A DNA stretch of 60,886 nucleotides from Actinomadura sp. HBU206391 (lineage in GTDB: Bacteria > Actinomycetota > Actinomycetes > Streptosporangiales > Streptosporangiaceae), in NCBI RefSeq assembly GCF_014323665.1, contig NZ_JABVEB010000021.1:1-60886 (forward strand). Reading direction: 5' to 3'. The position numbers and the translations under genes were made by a program. Shown here one piece after another: positions 8,457-17,635 of this stretch. Below the pieces are notes generated by a model. It was given only the letters and a program-made list of their open reading frames with translations. It made no database searches and was not told the origin of the DNA. The first letter of the stretch is position 1. Every line of letters begins with the position of its first letter.

Positions 8457-10781
8457 TCAGAGGCGGAGCCGCAGGATGCCGAAGATGGAGGAGTAGCCGT
8501 CGGTCCATACCGGGCCGTTCGGGACCGGCTGCCAGCGGGGATCTCGGGTGGTCAGCGGACGAAGGTCAGCGTCGGTCCGCCCGATGGCCACCCAGACAGA
8601 GGCGAATGCCAGTGGATTCGATGGATGCGGGTCGTCTGCGGCGAGCACCGACAGGCCGTTCGCGCGGGCCGTGGAGGCGAGCATCGGAGCGAGATCGAGG
8701 TTGCGATTGCTGACGTTGAATGCGAGCACCCCGCCAGGAGCGAGCTTGCGCGCGTAGATCTGGATCGCCTCGCGGGTGAGCAGGTGCGCAGGTATGGCGT
8801 CGGAGCTGAACGCGTCCAAGACGATGGTGCCGTACGTGCCGTCCGCCATCCGTTCTATCTCCAGCCGGCCGTCGCCGACGATGGTGCGGGCCTCACAGTC
8901 GCAGTCGCGAAGATACGTGAAGTGTGAGCGTGCGATCCGGACCACTGCCGGGTCGATCTCGTAGAAGTCCATGCGCTGCCCGGCCCGGCCGTAGGCGGCG
9001 ACCGTTCCGGTGCCCAGGCCGATCACGGCGACACGATCACCGGTGGGCCGATCGCCGTAGCCGGCGAAGACGTCGCCCAGTGGTCCGTTCCTCGAGTAGT
9101 AGGCCGTGGGCGTCCTGCGTTCGGTCGCTTTGAGCGACTGGAAGCCGTGCAACGTGGACCCGTGGGAGAAGACGCGCCGCCCATCGCTGACGTTGACCCG
9201 GTAGCTACCGAAGAATGTGCGTTCTTGGACCGGTGCGGCCTTCACCTGGATCAGGAAGAGCATGGCGACCGTGCAGATCGCCGAGAACACCAGTGCCTGT
9301 GGTCGCCGCACGATCCAGCAGCCCCAGATCACCGTGATGGCCACACTGAGGATGATCGCCCAGACCAGGTCGGTCACGATGTAGCAGAGGATCGCGACCG
9401 TCGGGGCTATGAGCAGAAATATCGTGGACAAGACCCAGCTGCCGGGAAAGGTGAAGCGGCGTACTGCGTTTGAAGCGCTGCCCTTGGCCACGGGGAGCAG
9501 CGCGAGGGCCGCGATCACGATGGGGAGTTCGGCTCCCCAGTTGAAGACGATCGGGGCGAGGAGAGCGTTGAACGCGCCGCCGAGAGCGCCGCCCATGGAG
9601 ACGTACAAGAAGAACTCGGTGAGTCGCCGCGGGCTCGGCCGGTCATTGGCGAGCAGGCCATGGCACGCGAGGCCGGCGGTGAGCACCAGGGCGAGATCCA
9701 GCGGTAGTAGCAGCACTCCCCAATGCGGCCCGAACGCCACCAGCACCCACGGCAGGAACGGCGCCGAGAGAGCGGCCGGCCGGACGGTCGTCGTCAGCCA
9801 GCGGTGCCTGGTGGCGCTGAAAGCGATGATGAACGTGGCCAGGTAGAGCGCGAGTGGCACCACCCACATGAGCGGTACCGCTGCGATGTCGGTGGAGATA
9901 TGGGTGGTGATGCCGAGAAAGAGCGACGAGGGGACGAAGGCCAGACCGAGCCACCGCGCGCGGCGCCGCCACCCCACCTTCTCCTCCACCGCCTCGATCG
10001 CGGCGACCTCTTCGGCCGTCTCAACCGCCTCGATCTCTTCGGCCGCCTCGACGGTCGCCGCCGATTCCGCATCGAGGGCGAGCGGCGCCGCGCTGGGCGG
10101 GTCGTCCTGTGCGCCCCTGGCCTGCCACCGGACGAGGATCGCGCACGTGATCATGAAACCGGCGAAGGCGACGTAGCAGACGGTCCACCAGCGCGCCTGG
10201 GTGCCGACGTCCGCCGCCGGCTCAATCAGGAACGGATACGCGAGGAGAGCGACGAAGCTGCCCACGTTGCCCGCGGCGTACAGGAAGTAAGGATCACCGG
10301 CGCGAGGCAGACCGGACCATGAATACCAGCGTTGCACGAGCGGTCCGGTCGTGGCGAGGACGGCGAAAGGGGCCCCGACCATCACCACGAGCACCAGGAG
10401 CAGCCAGAGTGCGGTCGGTGTCGACTCGGGGGCGACCGACCAGCTCGGTAGTGAGATCGGCAGCACGATGAGCGGCAGCAGGACCAGGGCGATGTGGACG
10501 AGCGGCTGCCGGCGGGCTCCCAGTCGCCGTTGCGACCAGTGGGCATAGGCGTAACCGGCGAGCAGTGCGCCTTGGAAGAACAGAACGGCGGTGTTCCAGA
10601 CCATGGGCGAGCCGCCGTACGCGGGCAGCAGCATCTTGGCCACCATCGGCTCGACCGCGAACAGCAGGCCCGCTCCGACGAGGCTGGTCACGGTGTAGAG
10701 ACCGATTCCGAGGAGCACCGGCCAGCGTGGACGCCCCGCCACCGCACCGTCTGTGTGAACCGCCGCTTCGGTCGTCAACAC
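8457..10781 (-). CDS. Membrane-anchored spermidine-synthase-like protein
   Basis: A 774-residue protein. The first two thirds hold about ten to twelve hydrophobic segments (for example LYTVTSLVGAGLLFAVEP and TAVLFFQGALLAGYAYAHW) with an acidic Glu/Ala-rich loop in the middle. The last third is a Rossmann methyltransferase-like domain of the spermine/spermidine synthase fold, with VIGLGTGTVAAYG, DFYEIDPAVVRIA and VLDAFSSDAIP. Fused proteins of this kind are widespread and their reaction is mostly unproven; polyamine formation is possible but should not be assumed. The GTG at 10781 is preferred because an AGGGGGA ribosome site precedes it, although the frame is open to 10850. It converges on the E2 gene with a 62-bp gap. 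Confidence 0.82.
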   Translation of the reverse strand: MLTTEAAVHTDGAVAGRPRWPVLLGIGLYTVTSLVGAGLLFAVEPMVAKMLLPAYGGSPMVWNTAVLFFQGALLAGYAYAHWSQRRLGARRQPLVHIALVLLPLIVLPISLPSWSVAPESTPTALWLLLVLVVMVGAPFAVLATTGPLVQRWYSWSGLPRAGDPYFLYAAGNVGSFVALLAYPFLIEPAADVGTQARWWTVCYVAFAGFMITCAILVRWQARGAQDDPPSAAPLALDAESAATVEAAEEIEAVETAEEVAAIEAVEEKVGWRRRARWLGLAFVPSSLFLGITTHISTDIAAVPLMWVVPLALYLATFIIAFSATRHRWLTTTVRPAALSAPFLPWVLVAFGPHWGVLLLPLDLALVLTAGLACHGLLANDRPSPRRLTEFFLYVSMGGALGGAFNALLAPIVFNWGAELPIVIAALALLPVAKGSASNAVRRFTFPGSWVLSTIFLLIAPTVAILCYIVTDLVWAIILSVAITVIWGCWIVRRPQALVFSAICTVAMLFLIQVKAAPVQERTFFGSYRVNVSDGRRVFSHGSTLHGFQSLKATERRTPTAYYSRNGPLGDVFAGYGDRPTGDRVAVIGLGTGTVAAYGRAGQRMDFYEIDPAVVRIARSHFTYLRDCDCEARTIVGDGRLEIERMADGTYGTIVLDAFSSDAIPAHLLTREAIQIYARKLAPGGVLAFNVSNRNLDLAPMLASTARANGLSVLAADDPHPSNPLAFASVWVAIGRTDADLRPLTTRDPRWQPVPNGPVWTDGYSSIFGILRLRL

Positions 10782-11074
10782 GTCGTCGCTTCCCCCTGTG
10801 CTCGACCGATGGGGTGTGCCACGCCCACTGGCCCAAAAAGCGGACCTCACCTGAACGCGGGAGCATATCCGCGCCGAATGCGGGAGACCACGGACCGTGG
10901 ACCCAAACTCAGGCCCAAAGTGGGACTTGCTCAGGTTCCGTGGCCGACGCCGCCTCTGTACGAGTAGGCCAAGGAACCGGTACCGCGGCGGGTGAGCGTG
11001 ATCGTGACGGCAGCGAATTCCCTACCCCTGCCGGTCCGTGGGCTTCGCCCTCCGGCCCGGCTCTCTTCAGCACC

Positions 11075-11097
11075 CGTCACGTCTTGTTACGGTGACG
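11075..11097. promoter_or_regulatory. Inverted repeat just before the GH2 start codon
   Basis: CGTCAC at 11075-11080 and GTGACG at 11092-11097 flank an 11-base spacer and end one base before the ATG of the GH2 gene. It could be an operator or a hairpin that masks the weak ribosome site. No regulator can be assigned. Confidence 0.35.
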
Positions 11098-11098
11098 T

Positions 11099-13921
11099 AT
11101 GACCAGGTCACCGTTAGTCTCGCTCGTGGTCGGCGTGGTGCTCGCCGCTGCGGTCACGTCGTGCAGCATGCCCCGGACATCGCCGGCAGGCGCCGCGTCG
11201 GCAACCGCCACGGCGCCGGGCACAGGGCTCTCGGAGCTGACCACCGGCTGGAAGATCCAGTCCTCCGCCGTGGCCGGCACGTCCGGAGCCCGGATCTCCC
11301 GGCCGGACTACTCGCCCACGGGCTGGCTGTCGATCAAGCAGCCGGAAACGGTGATGGCGGGTCTGCTCGAGAACGGGCGCTACCCCAATATCTTCTACTC
11401 CGACCACCTCAAGACGGTGCCGACCGAACAGTTCGCCGTCAACTGGTGGTATCGCCTGCAACTGGATGTGAATCCGCGTAAAGAGGGCCGCACTTTCCTG
11501 ATCATGAACGGGGTGCTGGGCACCGCGGACCTCTGGGTCAACGGCACCAAGGTCGCCGATCGCGCTCAGCTCCAGGGCGCCTACTCGCGGCTCGAGTACG
11601 ACATCACCCCGTACGTACGCGACGGCGCGAACGCCATCGCGCTCGACGTCGCCAAGAACGACCCGAAGACGCAACTGACCGACAGCCAGCTGGACTGGAA
11701 CCCGCCGGCACCCGACCACAACACCGGTCTGCGATTCCCGCCGCAGCTGGCCCAGGCCGGGCAGGTCTCCCTGCGGAACGTGCACGTCAACCAGCGCAAC
11801 GCCAAGGACCTCGGGACCTCCGACCTCACGCTCAAAGCCGACCTGCGCAACGACACGGCCTCCGCACAGCGCGCCGAGCTCACCCAGACGATCACTCGTG
11901 GACCCACGCGCATCGCCCTGACGACGGCGGTGACGGTCCCCGCGAAGTCGACCCGTAGGGTGACCCTGACGCCCGCCGACCATCCGCAGCTGCGACTCGT
12001 CCGCCCGGCGGTCTGGTGGCCGTACCAGCTCGGCGGGCAGCCGCTCTACCACCTCGACGCGAACGTCCGGGTCGGCGGCGAGGTCTCCGACCGCTTCACG
12101 CAGGACTTCGGAATCCGCACGGTCACCTCACGCCTGACCCCGGTCGTCCCTGGAAAGACCCATACCCCGCACGGCAACCGCCAGTTCTTCATCAACGGCG
12201 TGCCGCTGGTCATCCGCGGCGGCGGCTGGTCGCCTGACATGTTCATGCGCTACTCGCCGCGGAACATCCGCGACCAGCTCTCGTACGTCAAGAACCTCGG
12301 CCTGAACACCCTGCGCTTCGAGGGCAACCTTCCGCCGGACGACATGTTCGCCGAGATGGACCGCGCGGGAATCCTGGCGATGGCCGGCTGGCAGTGCTGC
12401 GACAAGTGGGAGACCCCCTCTAGCACCTGGTCCGAGGCGCTGAAGACCAACGCCGGCAACCAGGCCTCGCGGGTCGCTCAGTGGTTGCGCAACCATCCCA
12501 GCGTCTTCACGTTCTTCCACGGCAGCGACGAGGCACCCGATGCCGCGAAGGAACCGATCTACCTGTCCGCGTTCGACGCGGCGGACTGGCAGACGCCCCA
12601 GGTCGCCGCGGCGGAGTACAAGTCCTCGCCGCGACTGGGAATCTCCGGTGCGAAGGAGGGCCCGTACAACTATGTGCCGCCCGGCTACTGGTGGGCGAAC
12701 GGCCCCGAGACCGCGGGCACTGACGAGACCTTCACCAACGCCGGCAGCGCATGGGGCTACGGCACCGAGACCAGCGCGGGGAACACGGTGCCGACGCAGG
12801 ACTCCCTCGACCGGTTCCTGCCCCCGGCCGAACAGCGGAAGATCTGGGACCCGAGCACCGCCAAGGGGCCCGACAGCGGACCGGACCTCTTCCACGTCTA
12901 TCCCACCTACAACAGCTACACGAAGACGGCACGGATGGGGCAGTACAACACCCCGATGTGGAACCGCTACGGCGGCTGGTCCGACATGGCCTCGTACCAG
13001 AAGATCGCCCAGATGAGCGGCTACGAGACCACTCGTGCGCAGTTCGAGGCGTACATCGGCCACTCCAAGGACCCGGCGAACCCGAGCACCGGCGTCATCT
13101 ACTGGATGGCGAACAAGGCATGGCCGTCGTTGCACTGGAATCTGTACAACTACGACTTCGATCAGCCGGGCGTCTACTTCGGCGCACTCAAGGCCGGCGA
13201 ACCCGTGCACATCATGTACGACTACGCGGGCGGCTCGATCAAGGTGGCCAACCTGACCGGCGAGAGCCAGAAGGGCCTGACCGCCTCGGCGCGCTTCATC
13301 GATCTGAACGGGACGGTGAAGAGGACCGACCGTTCGCGCGTACCCGACCTGGCGAGCCAGGACGTGCGCACCGTCCTGACCCCTGCGGTCCCGGCCGGGA
13401 TCTCCCGCACGTACTTCCTTGAGCTGACGCTGACCCGCGACGACAAGACGGTCAGCCGGAACGTCTACTGGCTGTCCACGAAGCCGGACGCCGTCGACTG
13501 GTCCGAGACGCTGGGCAAGGGCAGTGGTGCGGTGTTCGCACCTGGGGGCTACGCCGACCTGACCGGCCTGCGGAACCTGGCCCCCGCGGCCGTACGGGTG
13601 TCCGCCTCGACGCGGCGTGAGGGGGACGAAGCCGTCACCACGGTGACGATCCGCAATGCCGCCCGCGAAACCGGCGGCCGGGGCGTGCCCGCGGTCTTCA
13701 CCAGGGCGGACGTACGCCGTGGCACCGCCGACGGCCGTCGCCGCGGAGGCGACGACCAGGTGCTGCCGATCGTCTGGACCGACAACAACGTCACCCTCTG
13801 GCCCGGTCAGAGCCAGACGCTGACGGCCCGCTACCGGGCCTCGGACCTGCGCGGGGCACCGCCCGTCGTCAGCATCACCGGCCGCAACGTACGCGACGCG
13901 ACCGTGCCCGTCGGCGACTGA
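11099..13921 (+). CDS. csxA: Exo-beta-D-glucosaminidase, GH2, exported lipoprotein
   Basis: A 940-residue secreted enzyme. The N terminus has a hydrophobic segment followed by VTSC, a plausible lipobox with Cys22. The GH2 layout follows: sugar-binding beta-sandwich, immunoglobulin-like domain, and a TIM barrel starting near NRQFFINGVPLVIRGGGWSPDM (about 360-381). The pattern matches exo-chitosanases of the CsxA type rather than beta-galactosidases. NHPSVFTFFHGSDE (465-478) holds the probable acid/base Asp477, and GTETSAG holds the probable nucleophile Glu557. Such enzymes remove glucosamine from the non-reducing end of chitosan oligomers. It fits the downstream sugar importer, SIS protein and kinase, though a MarR/DUF6069 pair separates them. 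Confidence 0.85.
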   Translation: MTRSPLVSLVVGVVLAAAVTSCSMPRTSPAGAASATATAPGTGLSELTTGWKIQSSAVAGTSGARISRPDYSPTGWLSIKQPETVMAGLLENGRYPNIFYSDHLKTVPTEQFAVNWWYRLQLDVNPRKEGRTFLIMNGVLGTADLWVNGTKVADRAQLQGAYSRLEYDITPYVRDGANAIALDVAKNDPKTQLTDSQLDWNPPAPDHNTGLRFPPQLAQAGQVSLRNVHVNQRNAKDLGTSDLTLKADLRNDTASAQRAELTQTITRGPTRIALTTAVTVPAKSTRRVTLTPADHPQLRLVRPAVWWPYQLGGQPLYHLDANVRVGGEVSDRFTQDFGIRTVTSRLTPVVPGKTHTPHGNRQFFINGVPLVIRGGGWSPDMFMRYSPRNIRDQLSYVKNLGLNTLRFEGNLPPDDMFAEMDRAGILAMAGWQCCDKWETPSSTWSEALKTNAGNQASRVAQWLRNHPSVFTFFHGSDEAPDAAKEPIYLSAFDAADWQTPQVAAAEYKSSPRLGISGAKEGPYNYVPPGYWWANGPETAGTDETFTNAGSAWGYGTETSAGNTVPTQDSLDRFLPPAEQRKIWDPSTAKGPDSGPDLFHVYPTYNSYTKTARMGQYNTPMWNRYGGWSDMASYQKIAQMSGYETTRAQFEAYIGHSKDPANPSTGVIYWMANKAWPSLHWNLYNYDFDQPGVYFGALKAGEPVHIMYDYAGGSIKVANLTGESQKGLTASARFIDLNGTVKRTDRSRVPDLASQDVRTVLTPAVPAGISRTYFLELTLTRDDKTVSRNVYWLSTKPDAVDWSETLGKGSGAVFAPGGYADLTGLRNLAPAAVRVSASTRREGDEAVTTVTIRNAARETGGRGVPAVFTRADVRRGTADGRRRGGDDQVLPIVWTDNNVTLWPGQSQTLTARYRASDLRGAPPVVSITGRNVRDATVPVGD

Positions 13922-13989
13922 ACCGGCCGCGGGTCCGGGCCGGCAGGGGGCTCGGAATGCCCCTGTGCCGACTGTCGCGGCTTTGACGA

Positions 13990-14427
13990 TCAGCGAGTCG
14001 GGCCCGCCGCCGTCGTCCGCCGGAACACCGGGATGAGGACCACGCCGACGGCGACGTGTGTGAGCGCGAGCACGGCCTTGGTGCCGCCGCTCGCCTCCAC
14101 TCCGATCAACGGGACGAACGAGGCCACCAGGACGACGAGCGCGATGACCGTCCAGACCTGGCCGGCACGGGCGGTCACCCGCTCCAGTCCCGCGAGCAGC
14201 GCCCACCCCAGGAGCGAGGCGGCCAGGGTGACGAACGCGATCGCGCCCATGCCGAGATCATTGGGCTTCTGACCGGGCTGCTCGACGACCAGGTCGTACC
14301 CGAGCACGGGCTCCCCCACCGCCCAGACCGCCACGGCCGCCGCCAACGCCCCGGCGGTCCCGATCGCGCGGTCGCGCCGGCGGACCCCGGCAGGCAGGCC
14401 CCGAACGCTCTCCGTCTGAGTCGCCAT
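13990..14427 (-). CDS. DUF6069-like four-helix membrane protein
   Basis: A 145-residue protein with four hydrophobic segments: AGALAAAVAVWAV near 25, IAFVTLAASLLGWALLAG near 63, VWTVIALVVLVASFVPLIG near 91, and VLALTHVAVGVVLIPVF near 119. The arrangement is that of the small actinobacterial membrane family annotated as DUF6069. Function is unknown. The ATG at 14427 is used because the frame further upstream runs through the operator region. It is divergent from the MarR gene and shares its operators, so it is probably the MarR target. Confidence 0.75.
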   Translation of the reverse strand: MATQTESVRGLPAGVRRRDRAIGTAGALAAAVAVWAVGEPVLGYDLVVEQPGQKPNDLGMGAIAFVTLAASLLGWALLAGLERVTARAGQVWTVIALVVLVASFVPLIGVEASGGTKAVLALTHVAVGVVLIPVFRRTTAAGPTR

Positions 14428-14452
14428 GTCTACTCCTTGAGTCGCTTCACTA

Positions 14453-14526
14453 TTGAGATACTCAACTTCTCTGGCAGCATAACCATAGATGATTGAGGTT
14501 CTCAACATTCTGCTTGAGGTCCTCAA
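14453..14526. promoter_or_regulatory. Three TTGAGNNNCTCAA operators of the MarR/DUF6069 pair
   Basis: Perfect 13-bp palindromes with arms TTGAG/CTCAA lie at 14453-14465, 14493-14505 and 14514-14526. The second and third are centred 21 bp apart, two helical turns; the first is 40 bp further out. They occupy the intergenic region between the DUF6069 gene and the MarR gene and are its most AT-rich part. MarR dimers typically bind palindromes of this size and repress their own gene and a divergent one. Confidence 0.82.
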
Positions 14527-14564
14527 CATTCGAGGTGATGAAGGGGCCGCGTATGATCTGAGGC

Positions 14565-14993
14565 ATGAGCGCGGAGGCCGATCCGGTCGTGGCCGATCTG
14601 ACCGACCTGGTCTTCCAGGTGGCGGGGCGGCTGCGAGCGGGGTTCAACGCGACGGCGGCCGAGCTGGACCTGCCGCCCGCCCAGGCCCTGGCACTGGCCA
14701 ATCTGCGCTCACCGGCCCCGATGCGCGAGCTTGCGGAGTGGCTGGCCTGCGACGCTTCGAACGTGACCGGCATCGTCGACGGACTCGAGCGCCGCGGCCT
14801 GGTCACCCGTCAACCCGACCCGACCGATCGGCGGGTCAAGCATCTGGTGCTCACCGAGGCCGGTGAGCGCAAGCGGGCGGCGCTGCGCTCCCGCAGCCAC
14901 GCGACGGCGATCGAGCTCTTCAATCTGCCGGGCGACGATCGACTGCGCCTGCGCGACCTGCTCGCCCAGGTCCAGGCCGACTCCGTCGACTGA
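14565..14993 (+). CDS. MarR-family transcriptional regulator
   Basis: A 142-residue winged-helix regulator. The DNA-binding part runs from about residue 33 (LPPAQALALANL) through MRELAEWLACDASNVTGIVDGLERRGLV to the wing DPTDRRVKHLVLT at about 86-98. The DxRxxxL wing motif is diagnostic. Helices at both ends form the dimer interface. No conserved redox cysteine is apparent: the single Cys lies in the helix-turn-helix segment. It probably represses the divergent membrane protein and itself through the three TTGAGNNNCTCAA palindromes just upstream. The ligand is unknown. Confidence 0.92.
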   Translation: MSAEADPVVADLTDLVFQVAGRLRAGFNATAAELDLPPAQALALANLRSPAPMRELAEWLACDASNVTGIVDGLERRGLVTRQPDPTDRRVKHLVLTEAGERKRAALRSRSHATAIELFNLPGDDRLRLRDLLAQVQADSVD

Positions 14994-15005
14994 AGCGGGG
15001 CCTGA

Positions 15006-16229
15006 CTACGCCTGCGCCTCGAGCGTCTCGAGCCGGGTGAGGAGCCCGTCCTGCGCGTGCCGTACGGCCATGGCGACGGCGCCGACCAGGCTCGCGCGTT
15101 CTCCGAAGCGGGATCGCACGACGGGCGGCGGCACCGGAGCCACCTGGGCGGCGAAGTCCGACGCACGTTCGATCAGCAGGTCGTTGCCGCCGACGCCGCC
15201 GGTGAGGATCACCGCCTCGGGGTCGATGACGACGCACACGGCCGCGATGATGTGGCCGACGCGGCGGCACTCGTCCTCGACGACGGCGAGGGCCGGCTCC
15301 TCGCCCTCGGCCGCCCGGTCGAAGAGTTCGGCGACGTCATCTGGTGGCCCGCCGCGCCAGCCGGAGCGCGCCTGGGCCTGCCGCAGCAGGGCCACGGCTC
15401 CGGCATGGTCGGGTGCCGACGACCCTCGGCGCCGTACGCCGTCGAAGGGGAAGAACGCGACCTCGCCCGCGGCTCCGTGCGCACCGCGCAGCAGCGCCCC
15501 GTTGTGGACGATGCCGGCGCCCACACCCGCGCCGACCGCGATGACGACGAAGGTGTTCAGTGCCTGCGCGGCGCCCCGCCACTGCTCGCCGATCGCGGCG
15601 AGGTTCACATTGTTCTCCAGCAGGACCGGAGCGTTGATGGCCGATGCCAGGCCCGACTGGAAGTCATAGGGCTCGCCCTGTCCGACATTCCACGCGAACT
15701 CCACGAGGCCGCTGGCGGTGTCGACGATGCCCGGCACCGAGACACCGACGGCGAGCAGGGGTGACGAGCCGGCGTCGATCTCCGTGTCCGCGTCCGCGTC
15801 GGTGACAGTGGCAGCGGCGGCGGTGCGGGTGTCGGCCTCGGCGAGGGTCTCGGCCAGCAGGTCGCCGGCCTGGCGCACCACGCTCGCCCCGCCCTCGGGT
15901 ACGGTGAGGCGTCGCGCCCCGGCCAGCCGCTCGCCGCGCACGTCGCAGACCTCCACCCGGAGGTTGACCCCGCCGATGTCGATCCCGGCGACCCGGCCGG
16001 CGCCGGCCGGCACCTCGTACAGAGCCGCGGAGCGCCCTGGAACGCCGCTGCGCTGACCGGTACGAGCGACAAAACCAAGATCCTCGAGCCGTGCGATCGC
16101 ACTGAACACGGTGGGGCGCGACACATTGCAGGCCGCGGCAACCTCCGGACGGCTCTGGGGTGTCGAGGCTGCCAGCAGATGCCGCAAGACCACGGAAACA
16201 CCGGACATCCCGGCAAACGCCCTGCTCAA
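15006..16229 (-). CDS. ROK-family transcriptional regulator
   Basis: A 407-residue protein with an N-terminal winged helix (SRPEVAAACNVSRPTVFSAI at about residue 26) followed by a ROK sugar-kinase-like fold with the ATPase-type loop GIDIGGVNLRVEV. The zinc-binding cysteine cluster typical of many ROK proteins is absent (only isolated Cys), and the sugar-site acidic residues can only be placed approximately. The TTG at 16229 is preferred because AGGAGG lies 4 bases upstream; an ATG at 16208 is the alternative. It is divergent from the ABC-importer operon and, by analogy with NagC/Mlc-type regulators, probably senses the imported amino sugar or its phosphate. Confidence 0.88.
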   Translation of the reverse strand: MSRAFAGMSGVSVVLRHLLAASTPQSRPEVAAACNVSRPTVFSAIARLEDLGFVARTGQRSGVPGRSAALYEVPAGAGRVAGIDIGGVNLRVEVCDVRGERLAGARRLTVPEGGASVVRQAGDLLAETLAEADTRTAAAATVTDADADTEIDAGSSPLLAVGVSVPGIVDTASGLVEFAWNVGQGEPYDFQSGLASAINAPVLLENNVNLAAIGEQWRGAAQALNTFVVIAVGAGVGAGIVHNGALLRGAHGAAGEVAFFPFDGVRRRGSSAPDHAGAVALLRQAQARSGWRGGPPDDVAELFDRAAEGEEPALAVVEDECRRVGHIIAAVCVVIDPEAVILTGGVGGNDLLIERASDFAAQVAPVPPPVVRSRFGERASLVGAVAMAVRHAQDGLLTRLETLEAQA

Positions 16230-16280
16230 CGAACCTCCTGCGGCGTCTCGACCACCAACAGGCGGTAACCTACTACAAAT

Positions 16281-16301
16281 AATAAAGCAATCTGCTTAAT
16301 T
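16281..16301. promoter_or_regulatory. Candidate ROK operator upstream of the sugar ABC operon
   Basis: The AT-rich sequence AATAAAGCAATCTGCTTAAT is an imperfect palindrome with arms AATAAAGCA and TGCTTAATT around ATC. It sits in the 87-bp gap between the ROK gene and the binding-protein gene, where nothing else breaks the high G+C background. ROK regulators commonly use AT-rich inverted repeats. The assignment rests on position. Confidence 0.6.
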
Positions 16302-16316
16302 AACGGGAGCCAGCAG

Positions 16317-17633
16317 ATGGAGCGAGACACCTCATCGAACGCCACAGGGCTACCGCGTCGAGCCTTCCTCGGCGCGGCGAGCGGCGTGGGGCTGTCCACG
16401 TTCCTGGCCGCATGCGGCGTCGGTGGGGGCGGCAGCGGATCGACCGGCGCGCAGGGCAGCGGCAAGGGAACGATCCGGGCCCTGTTCATGAAGCAGGCCG
16501 GCTACTCCGAGGACGACATCACGAAGATGACCTCGGGCTTCCAGTCGGCCAACCCCGGCGTCACCGTGAAGACCGAGTTCGTGTCGTACGAGGCGCTGCA
16601 TGACAAGATCGTCGCCGCGGCGCCGGCCGGCACCTACGACGTCGTCCTCATCGACGTGATCTGGCCGGCGGAGTTCAGCTCGAAGCGCATCATCGCCGAC
16701 GTCACCGCCCGCTGGCCCGCGGCGTGGAAGCAGCAGATGGTCGGCGGTGCGGTGGCTGTCCCCCAGTACGGCTCCCACTTCTACGGTGTGCCCTGGATCC
16801 TCGACACGAAGTACCTCTTCTACAACGAGCAGCACACGCGGCGGGCGAAGGTCGAGGCGGGCGAACTCGACACCTGGGACGGTGTGCTGCGCGCCGCCAA
16901 GGCGATCAAGGATGCCCGGGTGACGAAGTACCCGCTCGTCTGGTCGTGGCAGCAGGCCGAGGCGCTGGTCTGCGACTACGCCCAGCTGCTCGGCGCCTTC
17001 GGCGGCAGGTTCCTCGACGCGTCGGGGCACTTCGCGTTCAACACCGGCGGAGGCGTGCAGGCACTGGAGTTCATGCGCAAGTCGATCGTGGACGGGCTGT
17101 CCAACCCCGTGTCGACCCAGTCGCTCGAAGAGGACGTCCGGCGGATCTTCTCGGCCGGCCAGGCCAGCCTCGCGCTGAACTGGACGTACATGGACGCGCA
17201 GGCCGACGACCCGAAGCAGAGCAAGGTCGCCGGCCAGGTGAAGGTGCTGCAGACGCCCTCTGGCCCTGGCGGCGGCCGCCCGGGCGTGAACGGCAGCATG
17301 GCGCTGGCCGTCGGCGCGGGCAGCAAGCAGCAGGCCGCCGCGTGGAAGTACATCTCCTACCTGACCAGTCAGCCGGTGCAGGACCGATTCGCACGGAGCT
17401 CTCTGCCCGTATGGTCGGCCTCCTACGACGAGCCGCAGGTCGTCGAGGCCAGCCCCGACGTCGTGCCACAGGCCAAGAAGCAGCTCAAGGAGCTCATCGC
17501 CCGCCCTCAGGTGAAGAACTACAACGCCGTCTCGCAGGTGCTGCAGGCGGAGATCCAGAAGGCACTGCTCGGCCAGAAGACGCCCCAGAAGGCGCTCGAC
17601 GACGCCGCCGGCAGGGCCGGCGGCCTCCCCTAG
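16317..17633 (+). CDS. Sugar ABC transporter substrate-binding lipoprotein
   Basis: A 438-residue extracellular binding protein of the carbohydrate-uptake-1 class. The N terminus has RRAFLGAASGVGLS followed by LAAC, a twin-arginine-like start with a lipobox, so the protein is probably anchored outside the membrane at Cys. The body has family-typical segments such as VKTEFVSYEALHDKIVAAAPAGTYDVVLID and a Trp-rich ligand region. GGGAG lies 7 bases before the ATG. It is first in an operon with two permeases, a SIS-domain protein and a PfkB kinase. No ATPase gene is present, so a shared MsiK-type ATPase probably energises the importer. Confidence 0.92.
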   Translation: MERDTSSNATGLPRRAFLGAASGVGLSTFLAACGVGGGGSGSTGAQGSGKGTIRALFMKQAGYSEDDITKMTSGFQSANPGVTVKTEFVSYEALHDKIVAAAPAGTYDVVLIDVIWPAEFSSKRIIADVTARWPAAWKQQMVGGAVAVPQYGSHFYGVPWILDTKYLFYNEQHTRRAKVEAGELDTWDGVLRAAKAIKDARVTKYPLVWSWQQAEALVCDYAQLLGAFGGRFLDASGHFAFNTGGGVQALEFMRKSIVDGLSNPVSTQSLEEDVRRIFSAGQASLALNWTYMDAQADDPKQSKVAGQVKVLQTPSGPGGGRPGVNGSMALAVGAGSKQQAAAWKYISYLTSQPVQDRFARSSLPVWSASYDEPQVVEASPDVVPQAKKQLKELIARPQVKNYNAVSQVLQAEIQKALLGQKTPQKALDDAAGRAGGLP

Positions 17634-17635
17634 CC

